NCBI RefSeq assembly: GCF_003323745.1
Contig: NZ_QOIL01000014.1
Location: 186,001-250,000 of the forward strand
From: Sphaerisporangium album
Lineage (GTDB): Bacteria; Actinomycetota; Actinomycetes; Streptosporangiales; Streptosporangiaceae
Direction: 5' to 3'
Length of the DNA stretch: 64,000 nucleotides
Shown here piece after piece: positions 21,440 to 29,300 of this stretch. Positions within the stretch are counted from its first letter, which is position 1, and each line of letters starts with the position of its first letter. The notes under the pieces were generated by a model. It ran no database searches. It was not told the origin of the DNA and saw nothing but the letters and a program-made list of their open reading frames with translations. Made by a program: the position numbers and the translations under genes.

Positions 21440-22912
21440 GTGAGCGCATCACCCACGGCCGCAGGGCCCGCCGCCCCCGCGGGGAAGTCGGGGCTCGTCG
21501 TGGCCGTGCTGGCGCTGTGCGGCATCGTCGTCTCGCTGATGCAGACGCTCGTGGTGCCGCTCATCCCGGACCTGCCGCGCCTGCTCGACACCTCGGCCTC
21601 GGACGCCTCCTGGGTGATCACCTCCACGCTGCTGGCCGCCGCCGTCTGCAACCCGGTCAGCGGCAGGCTGGGCGACCTGTACGGCAAGCGGCGCGTGATG
21701 CTCGTCAGCCTGGGCCTGATGGCCGTAGGGTCGGTCGTCTGCGCCCTGTCGGACGGGCTCGTCCCCGTCGTCGCCGGGCGCGTGCTCCAGGGCTGCGCGA
21801 TCGGCGTGATCCCGCTCGGCATCAGCATCATGCGCGACGAGCTGCCGCCGGAGCGCCTCGGCTCGGCGATGGCGCTGATGAGCGCGACGCTCGGCGTCGG
21901 CGGCGCGATCGGCCTGCCGCTCGCCGCGTTCATCGCCGAGCACGCGAGCTGGCACGCCCTGTTCTGGATGTCGGCCGCGATCAGCGTGCTGGACCTGCTG
22001 CTGGTCGCGTTCGTGGTCCCCGAGTCGCCGCTGCGCGCCCCCGGCCGCTTCGACGTGCCCGGCGCGATCGGGCTCACGGCGGGCCTGCTGTGCCTGCTGC
22101 TGGCGATCAGCAAGGGTGGCGACTGGGGCTGGGGGAGCGGCCTGACGCTCGGGCTGTTCGCCGCCGCCGTGGTGATCCTGCTCGCCTGGGGCTTCATGGA
22201 GCTGCGCGTCCGCGACCCGCTGGTGGACCTGCGGACGACCGCCCGCCGCCAGGTGTTGCTCACCAACCTCGCGTCGATCGTCGTCGGCTTCGCGATGTTC
22301 GGCATGTCCCTGGTGCTGCCGACGCTGCTGCAGAGCCCGCGCGCGTCCGGCTACGGGCTGGAGCTGTCGCTGTTCCAGGCGGGGCTGTGCCTGGCGCCGG
22401 GCGGCCTGGTGATGATGCTGCTGTCCCCGCTGTCGGCGCGCGTTTCGCGCCTGTGGGGACCGAAGATCGCGCTGATGCTCGGCGCCCTGGTCATCGCCGC
22501 CGGGTACGCGGCCACGCTCGGCCTGATGAGCTCGGCCTGGGAGGTCGTCCTGGCCTCGTCGATCATCGCGGCAGGGGTCGGCCTGGCGTACTCGGCCATG
22601 CCCGCCCTGATCATGACGGCCGTGCCGCCGTCGGAGACCGCCGCCGCCAACGGGCTCAACGCGCTGATGCGGTCCATCGGCACCTCGACCGCCAGCGCGG
22701 TGATCAGCGTCGTGCTCGCCCACATGACCGTCTCGCTGGGCGTGTTCACGCTGCCGTCGCTGCGCGGCCTTCAGGTGGCGATCATCATCGCCGCGTGCGT
22801 GGCCGCGCTCGGCGTGCTGATCGTCAACTTCATCCCCGGACGGGCGGTGGGCACGGCGGGCGGGGCGCTCCCGGGCGACGTCGCCGCGCGGACCGGCACG
22901 CGCGGGGCGTGA
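21440..22912 (+). CDS. MFS transporter, DHA2 (EmrB/QacA) type
   Basis: A 490-residue integral membrane protein with about 14 hydrophobic segments, typical of 14-TM drug:H+ antiporters. The conserved loop motif GRLGDLYGKRRVM follows TM2, and the antiporter motif region (GVGGAIGLPLAAFI) is in TM5. Export of a small toxic compound is the usual role; the substrate is unknown. GTG 21440 is preceded by GGAGGG at good spacing, and upstream in-frame codons are not conserved in character. It diverges from the LacI-family gene with operator-like sites between. Confidence 0.87.
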   Translation: MSASPTAAGPAAPAGKSGLVVAVLALCGIVVSLMQTLVVPLIPDLPRLLDTSASDASWVITSTLLAAAVCNPVSGRLGDLYGKRRVMLVSLGLMAVGSVVCALSDGLVPVVAGRVLQGCAIGVIPLGISIMRDELPPERLGSAMALMSATLGVGGAIGLPLAAFIAEHASWHALFWMSAAISVLDLLLVAFVVPESPLRAPGRFDVPGAIGLTAGLLCLLLAISKGGDWGWGSGLTLGLFAAAVVILLAWGFMELRVRDPLVDLRTTARRQVLLTNLASIVVGFAMFGMSLVLPTLLQSPRASGYGLELSLFQAGLCLAPGGLVMMLLSPLSARVSRLWGPKIALMLGALVIAAGYAATLGLMSSAWEVVLASSIIAAGVGLAYSAMPALIMTAVPPSETAAANGLNALMRSIGTSTASAVISVVLAHMTVSLGVFTLPSLRGLQVAIIIAACVAALGVLIVNFIPGRAVGTAGGALPGDVAARTGTRGA

Positions 22913-22937
22913 GGCCCGGTACGTGACGGCCGCTGCG

Positions 22938-22975
22938 GGGCGTGACGGCGGGCGCCGGGCGTGAGGGCGGGCGCC
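22938..22975. repeat. 19-bp tandem repeat in convergent gap
   Basis: Two adjacent 19-bp units, GGGCGTGACGGCGGGCGCC and the same with one C-to-G change, fill most of the 67-bp gap between the MFS and glutamate-synthase-like stops. They may arise from slippage or help termination. Confidence 0.5.
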
Positions 22976-22979
22976 TCGC

Positions 22980-24284
22980 TCAGGGGGCGCCGGGGATCCA
23001 GGACGTCCCGGCCAGGGGGACACGCGCCATCGCCGCCGCCTCGACGGTGAGGGCGACCAGGTCCCCGGTGTCCAGGTCGTGCACCGACGCCTTGCCGCAG
23101 GCGCGGGCCAGCATCGCCGTCTCGGTGGCGAGGGCGCGCAGGTAGTTGGCGACGCGCTCGGCGCCGAAGTCGGGGTCCAGGCGGTCGGCGAGCATGTCGT
23201 CCTGGGTGGCGATGCCGACCGGGCACCCGCCGGTATGGCAGGCGGTGCACGCGCCGGGGACGGTGCCGAGCGCCCGGTAGCCGAGGCTCACGTCCGCGCC
23301 GGTGTCGTCGGAGGTGGCGTTGCACCCGAGCGCGACGAGCGCCGCGACGCCGACGGACACCGCGTCCGCGCCCAGGGCCAGCGCCTTGGCGACGTCGGCG
23401 CCGCTGCGGATGCCCCCGGAGACCACGAGCTGGACCTCGCGCTCCACCGACAGCCGCCGCAGCGTGTCGGCGGCGAGCCGGGTGGCCGCGAGGGTCGGGA
23501 TGCCGGTGTGCTCGATGAACACCTCGTGCGCCGCGCCCGTGCCGCCCTGCATGCCGTCCACCACGATCACGTCCGCGCCGGCCTCGACCGCGTGCCGGAC
23601 ATCCGAGGCCACCCGGGTCGCGCCGATCTTGACGTACACGGGGATGCGCCAGGAGGTGGCCTCGCGCAGCTCCTCGATCTTGACGCGGAGGCCGTCGGGG
23701 CCGTGCCAGTCGGGGTGGCGGCTGGCCGAGCGCTGGTCGACGCCCTCCGGCAGGTCGCGCATGTGCGCCACGGGGGTCGTGATCTTCTGGCCGAGGAGCA
23801 CCCCGCCGCCGGGGGAGGCGCCCTGGCCGAGGACGATCTCGACGGCGTCGGCCGCGCGCAGGTGGTCGGGGTCGAAGCCGTAGCGCGAGGGCAGGCACTG
23901 GTAGACGAGCGTCTTGGCCGCGTCGCGCTCCCGGGGGGCGAGCCCGCCGTCGCCGGCCGTCGCCGAGGTGCCGGTCATCGTCGCCGCCCGGCCGAGCGCC
24001 TCCTTGGCGGAGGCCGACAGCGCGCCGAACGACATGCCCGCGATCGTGATCGGGATGTCCAGGACGACCGGCTCCGCGGCGTACCGCGTCCCGAGCACGG
24101 TGCGCGTCTCGCCCGGCTCCCGGTACGCCTCCACCGAGGTGAGGGGCAGGCTCGCGGTGAGGATCAGCAGGTCGTCGAAGCAGGGCACCGCGCGCCGGGC
24201 TCCCCAGCCGCGCACCTCGCCTCCGCCGAGCCGGGCCCGCGCCTGGATCTCGGCGATGACCTCCGGCGTGAAGGTGTGGCTCAC
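22980..24284 (-). CDS. FMN-binding glutamate synthase family protein (GltB2/MgsC/GlxD type)
   Basis: A 434-residue TIM-barrel equal to the FMN domain of glutamate synthase. The FMN/2-oxoglutarate region GMSFGALSASAKEALG, VDGMQGGTGA, SGGIRSGADVAKALALGADAV and the Fe-S cysteines in CTACHTGGCPVGIATQD are all present. As a separate subunit it belongs to N-methylglutamate synthase (MgsC) or the GlxD group. Its GTG overlaps the stop of the GXGXG subunit (GTGA), so the two are co-translated. No glutamine amidotransferase subunit is next to it, so the ammonia or methylamine source is unclear. Confidence 0.85.
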   Translation of the reverse strand: MSHTFTPEVIAEIQARARLGGGEVRGWGARRAVPCFDDLLILTASLPLTSVEAYREPGETRTVLGTRYAAEPVVLDIPITIAGMSFGALSASAKEALGRAATMTGTSATAGDGGLAPRERDAAKTLVYQCLPSRYGFDPDHLRAADAVEIVLGQGASPGGGVLLGQKITTPVAHMRDLPEGVDQRSASRHPDWHGPDGLRVKIEELREATSWRIPVYVKIGATRVASDVRHAVEAGADVIVVDGMQGGTGAAHEVFIEHTGIPTLAATRLAADTLRRLSVEREVQLVVSGGIRSGADVAKALALGADAVSVGVAALVALGCNATSDDTGADVSLGYRALGTVPGACTACHTGGCPVGIATQDDMLADRLDPDFGAERVANYLRALATETAMLARACGKASVHDLDTGDLVALTVEAAAMARVPLAGTSWIPGAP

Positions 24285-25021
24285 GAATAGGCTCCGTGGT
24301 GGGGGCTGTGCAGCTGGTAAAGCCGCCGCGTCGACACGACCTTGGTCACGTTCCCCGGCGAGACGTGGCCGAACCCGCACTCCTCGGCGATGACCTTCAC
24401 GAACCTCACGTCACGCTCGGTCATCTCCTGGATGACGGCGTCGCCGCCCAGGCCCGCGATCCTGCCGCCGACATAGATCACGGCCTGGTACAGCGCGTCG
24501 CCGAGGCCTGGTCCGGCGTCACCCCCGACCAGGATGACGCCGGACTGCGCAAGGACCCCGCAGAACGGGCCCGCGTTCCCGCCGATCGCGAGCGTCGCTC
24601 CCTTGAGCGAGATCCCCGCGCGCGCGGAGCAGTCTTCGTCCACCACGATCACGCCTCCCCGCGCGGAGGACGCGGCGCTCGGGCCCGCGGGGCCGCGCAC
24701 GTGCACGCGGCCCGACATCAGGTTCTCGCCGGCCCCGCAGCCGGCGGCGCCGTGCACCGTGACGCCGGCCGATTTGCCGAGGCCGCCCGCGTAGAACCCG
24801 GCGGATCCCTCGATCTCGACGCGCAGCGGCGCGTCGAGGCCCACGGCCAGGTTGTGCCGCCCTCCGGGGTTCACCACGACCGCGGTGCCGTACGCCAGCG
24901 CCCGAAGCGACCGGTTTATCTCCCGGGTCGTCATGACGGCGGCGTCGATCGTCACCTCCTGGTCGGGTAGATCCCCTTGCCTTCCGGCCCGCTGATCGGG
25001 CGGAAGCGGCAGGGCCGTCAT
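24281..25021 (-). CDS. GXGXG-domain glutamate synthase-like subunit (GltB3/MgsB/GlxC type)
   Basis: A 246-residue protein matching the C-terminal beta-helix (GXGXG) domain of glutamate synthase. It shows repeated GGxxG turns such as GSAGFYAGG, GAAGCGAGENLMSG, GNAGPFCGVLAQSG and GGDAGPGLGDALY. In this family the domain is structural and partners the FMN subunit, which follows with a GTGA overlap. GGGAGG precedes its ATG. A 16-bp palindrome and a TTGACT-like -35 lie 40-64 bp upstream, so a dedicated repressor probably controls the pair. Confidence 0.83.
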   Translation of the reverse strand: MTALPLPPDQRAGRQGDLPDQEVTIDAAVMTTREINRSLRALAYGTAVVVNPGGRHNLAVGLDAPLRVEIEGSAGFYAGGLGKSAGVTVHGAAGCGAGENLMSGRVHVRGPAGPSAASSARGGVIVVDEDCSARAGISLKGATLAIGGNAGPFCGVLAQSGVILVGGDAGPGLGDALYQAVIYVGGRIAGLGGDAVIQEMTERDVRFVKVIAEECGFGHVSPGNVTKVVSTRRLYQLHSPHHGAYS

Positions 25022-25069
25022 CGCGCCTCCCGTTGACAGCCGTGGATCGGTGTCAGTCAGGAGTCAATC

Positions 25070-25085
25070 GCGGCAATGTTGCCGC
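25070..25085. promoter_or_regulatory. 16-bp palindrome, candidate operator of glutamate-synthase-like pair
   Basis: GCGGCAA-TG-TTGCCGC has 7-bp perfect arms. It lies just upstream of TTGACT (minus strand, 25066-25061), a candidate -35 for the GXGXG/FMN subunit genes. The binding protein is unknown. Confidence 0.5.
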
Positions 25086-25148
25086 TATGGTGCTCGCGGA
25101 TGACCAGGGTGTTACTGCCGGGATACCAGCCCGCGCCGCCGCCCGGGG

Positions 25149-26033
25149 TCAGCCCAGATGGGCGCGGATCTGACGGATGTGCTCGGGGGTCGTGCGGCAG
25201 CAGCCGCCGATGAACACGGCTCCCGCGTCCCGCCACTCACGCGCGGCGGCGCCGAACTCCATCGGGTCGGCCAGCCCCTCCCAGCGGCGCTGCCGGGCGT
25301 CCCAGGTCTCCCCGGAGTTGGGGTAGACGATGATGGGCGATTCGGTGAGGCAGCCGATGAGGCTCTTGACGTGGCTCGGCGCGGTGCAGTTGACGCCGAC
25401 CGCGACGACCTGCGGGTTCCCGGCGAAGAGGGCGGCGCACCGCTCCAGGGGCGTGCCGTCGCTGATGTGCTCGCCGTCGCGGCCGCAGAAGCTCACCCAC
25501 GCGTTGACGTTCGGGGTGTCCTCCAGCAGCCGGGCGATCGCCCGCGCCTCGGCGTAGGACGGGATCGTCTCGCAGGCGAGCAGGTCCGCCGGGCTGCCGG
25601 CCAGCACCTCCCAGCGCGGCCGGTGCCAGGCGTACAGGCCGTCCTCGTCGAGGTCGTAGTCCCCGGTGTACTCCGCGCCGTTGGCCAGATACGCGCCGTA
25701 CGGTCCCACGCTGGCCGCCACCATGCCGCCGCCCGACTCGTCCCTCGCCTGCACCGCCAGCTCCACCGAGAGCTGGATCAGCGCCTCGGCCTCGTGCACG
25801 ACGTGACCGCGCCGCATGAAGGCCTGGATGCTCGCCTGGTAGCTGGCCGTGGTCGCCACGTCGGCGCCCGCCGCGAAGTAGTCGCGGTGGGCGCGCAGGA
25901 TCATCTCCGGGTTCTCCATGAGGAGCTTCGCCGACCACAGGTCGTCCCGGAGGTCGCACCCCAGCGCCTCCAGATGCGTGGCCAGGCCACCGTCGAGGAT
26001 CAGGACGCCGGTCTCATCGGGCTCGGAACTCAC
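25149..26033 (-). CDS. mmuM: homocysteine S-methyltransferase
   Basis: A 294-residue Zn-dependent enzyme that transfers a methyl group from S-methylmethionine (or SAM) to homocysteine to make methionine. It starts ILDGGLATHLEALG, has the conserved GPYGAYLANGAEYTGDY, GVNCTAPSH and YPNSGETWD blocks, and ends with the zinc ligands in GGCCRT plus the earlier Cys. The length is normal. GTG 26033 lies 6 nt after TAGGGT (26040-26045), suggesting a leaderless message. An imperfect dyad covers that promoter. It runs in the same direction as the glutamate-synthase-like pair but is separated by a 127-bp gap with its own promoter signals. Confidence 0.9.
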   Translation of the reverse strand: MSSEPDETGVLILDGGLATHLEALGCDLRDDLWSAKLLMENPEMILRAHRDYFAAGADVATTASYQASIQAFMRRGHVVHEAEALIQLSVELAVQARDESGGGMVAASVGPYGAYLANGAEYTGDYDLDEDGLYAWHRPRWEVLAGSPADLLACETIPSYAEARAIARLLEDTPNVNAWVSFCGRDGEHISDGTPLERCAALFAGNPQVVAVGVNCTAPSHVKSLIGCLTESPIIVYPNSGETWDARQRRWEGLADPMEFGAAAREWRDAGAVFIGGCCRTTPEHIRQIRAHLG

Positions 26034-26342
26034 GCATATACCCTATGTGGGTGATATGTGGGGGTTAGCCGGAGGGCACCCACAGGACGCCCGTACCGCT
26101 GGTATAGATGGGGGCCATTTCGCCTGCTACCAGGGGAAACATCATTTTACTCTTGGTTGTTCGCCCCGGGCCGGAATACCGGCGGGGCCTCCAGGCGCCG
26201 GCCAAGCGCGCCGCTCCGGTGGCCGTCCCCGGTGGCGTCCGGGCGGCGGTACGGTGCGGTGGCCGGAATGGACGCGTAACGCGGGGGCGCCGGCGGCCGA
26301 TCCTGGAACGGCCGAGCGGGCCCGGGGGGTGGGGGTGGTCGA
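26034..26342. other. intergenic region, divergent promoters
   Basis: This 309-bp stretch between mmuM and the SNF2 gene holds no gene. Near mmuM an imperfect 24-bp dyad (26035-26058, arms CATAT/ATATG) covers its -10. Further right, CTGGTA and TACCAG form a 6-bp stem around a 24-nt loop near 26098-26133, in a patch of lower GC. No known riboswitch consensus was recognised. Confidence 0.4.
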
Positions 26343-29300
26343 GTGCTGGTCGTGCACGGTACGTGGATCGGCGGCGTGCCCGCGCTGTGGGCGGAGGACA
26401 CCGCCGCGCACGGAACCACGCCGCCCCGCGGCGGGGACGGCACCGGTCGTCGCGATGAGGTTTCCGGCGCGGCCCTCGGCGGGGCCAGGGAGAACGGCGG
26501 CGGGGAACGCGGCAGAGTTCGTGGCGGGGCGCGTCCGCACCCCTTCGCCGCGACGGCGGAGGCCCTGACGGCGGCGCTCGGCGAGGCCGCCGCCCGTGCC
26601 ACGCCGGTCCAGGCCACGCTCCTGCTCCCCGGGTCCGCCAAGGCCCCGCTGCCCTCGCCGGAGTCCGGGCTGGACGGCGCCGCCCGCGTCCCCCGCGTCT
26701 CCCCGTGGCGCGTCCCCGCCCTGGCCGTGCCCCCCGCCGACGCGCTCGCCCTGCTGGAGAATCTCTCCTCCCCGGCCCCCGGCCGGCCGGGCGCGCCCGA
26801 GTGGGGACCCGGCGCCTCGCTGCGCTACCTCGCCGTCGTCGCCGAGCACGCCACCGCGCTCGTCCGGCGCGGACGCGTGCTGCCCCAGCTCGTTGCCGAG
26901 GACGGCGTCCACGCCGCCCGCTGGACCCCGGTGATCACCGGCGCCGACGCCACCGCCTTCCGCGACCTGGCCACCGCGATGCCCCCGGTCTGCCGCGCCG
27001 CCGCCGGGGACCGCCCCGCGGCGGCTGGGAAGCGCCCCGCCGCCGAGGGGCGCCCCGCCTCCCAGGTGCTCCGCGAGGTCATGACCGCCCTGGCCGACGC
27101 CGCCACCCGCCGCTCGCTGCCCGACCGCCTGCTGCGCGGCAACCGTCCCGGCCCGAGGAGCCCCCTGCCCGAACGCTGGCTGTTCGCCCTCACCGGCGAC
27201 GACACCACGCTGCCCGGCGTCGCGGCGGGGGAGGCCGAGACCCTCGGCGGCGCGCTGCGCGACTGGCTGCACGCCGCCCACCAGCTCGAAGGCCCCATCC
27301 GCGTCTGCTTCCGCCTCGGCGAGCCCGAGGGTGACGCCGACACCTGGGAGCTGGAGTTCGCCCTCCAGTCCGTGGACGACCCGAGCCTGTACGTCCCCGC
27401 GTCGCTGCTGTGGGACGGCGAGCGCGTCCCCGGCCTGCCCCGCCGCCCCGACGAGACGCTGCTGGCGGGCCTCGGCCGCGCCGTGCGGCTCTGCCCCGAG
27501 CTGCACACGGCCCTGCGCGATCCGCGCCCGTCCGGCATGGTGGTGGACACCGCCTGGGCCTTCGGCTTCCTGCGCCGCTCCGCGCCCCTGCTCCAGGCCG
27601 CCGGGTACGGCGTCCGCCTGCCCGCCTGGGCCGGGCGCAAGGCCCTCGGCCTCAAGCTCACCACCCGCTCCCGCACGTCCACGCGTACGCGCGCGGCGGC
27701 GGGCCAGGGGTTCGGCCTGGACGAGCTGGTGGACTTCCGGGTCGACCTGGCCGTCGGCGACCACACGATCGGCGAGGAGGAGCTCGAAGAGCTCGCCCGG
27801 CTGAAGGTGCCGCTCGTGCGCGTGCGCGGCCAGTGGGTCGAGCTGGACGACCGCCAGCTCAAGGCCGCGCTGTCGGTGATGGAGCGGCGCCGCGCGGGCG
27901 AGATGACCGTCGCCGAGGTGATCCAGGAGGTCGTCACCGGCGGCGACGAGGAACTGCCGCTGGTCGGCGTGGACGCCGACGGCCCGCTCGGCGACCTCCT
28001 CAGCGGCGAGGCCGACCGGCGCCTCACCACGGTCCAGACCCCCGCGACGTTCAACGGAGCCCTCCGCCCCTACCAGCAACGCGGCCTGTCCTGGCTGACC
28101 TTCCTCTCCCAAATCGGACTCGGCGGGATACTCGCGGACGATATGGGATTGGGGAAGTGCGTCGCGCCGGATACGCCGGTGTTCGTCGAGGGAATCCTGC
28201 GGGAGGCGGCGGAGGTCTGGTCACTGTACGCCCAGGACTCGACCTTCGACGGTGAGGGCGAATGGGCCCGCCTGGCCAAGCCCCTCACGACCGCCTCCAT
28301 CGACGCGTCCGGATGCATGGTCACGGCCGAGATCACGCGTCTCTATCGTCAGCGGGTGCGGGAGAAGCTACGGCGTGTGCGACTCGACGACGGCAGTGAG
28401 ATCCTCATCACCGCACGTCATCGCGTGCTCGGGGTCCATGGCTGGGTCAACGATGTCGTCCCCGGTGACCGCGTCTGCGTGCCCGGACGTCTGCCCTGGC
28501 GAGGTGATCGCGTTGACCCCGACCTCGCGGTGCTGCTCGCCTGGCAGATCAGCGAGGGGCACGAAGAGCGGAAGGCGGACCTCCGCATCACCCAGAAGAA
28601 CCGCGCCGTTCTGGAGTCGCTACGCGAACGGGTTCTGGCCCTGGGCCGCCGCCTGGGCCTGAACTTCAATCAACCGACCATCCGCGCGAGCAGGACGGTG
28701 CACGAACTGCGGATGTGCAGCATCGACTATGCGACGTTCCTGGCCCGGCACGATTACCAGTGGGGATGCCGCTCGGCGGCCAAACGGATTCCCGATCTGA
28801 TCATGTCGGCGGACGACGAGACGGTGAAACTCTTTCTGCGCGAGTACTTCACGGCCGAGGGAAGCGTCGTGCCGGGCACTCGCCTGATCGAGATCTCCTC
28901 CGCGTCCCCGCACATCATGCGTCAGCTCTCGGTCCTCCTGCGCCGTTTCGGTATCTGGCTGCGGGTCTCGGACGTGATGAAGTGCGCGACCAACGGATCC
29001 GGGATCAAGCGGCCTTACCAGATAGGCATTCTGGGCGGCCCCGCCCTGTGCGCATTCCGCTCCCTCATCGGGTTTTCCGATGAGACCAAGCAGGCCAAGC
29101 TCGCGCTGATCTGCGAGAAGGTCGCCAACTCGAATGTGGAAGGCGTACCAGGGCACGACCTCCTGTCCGCCGCGTACAGGCTGACCGGGCTGCCGCAGCG
29201 CCACTTCGGTGTCGGCACGGTCTATTTCGCGGGTACCCAAGAACTTTCCCGCCCGACGGCTCAGGCGGCGGTGGCGGCGATGGACCGGATGCTGTCCGGC

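Noticed and set aside
26098-26133. CTGGTA/TACCAG stem before the SNF2 gene as a riboswitch
   Set aside because: Only a 6-bp stem; no match to TPP, SAM, SAH, cobalamin, glycine or cyclic-dinucleotide consensus elements that I can recognise.
26142-28112. Long minus-strand frame opposite the SNF2 gene
   Set aside because: Gly/Ala/Val-rich shadow with no recognisable domain; the sense frame is a clear helicase.
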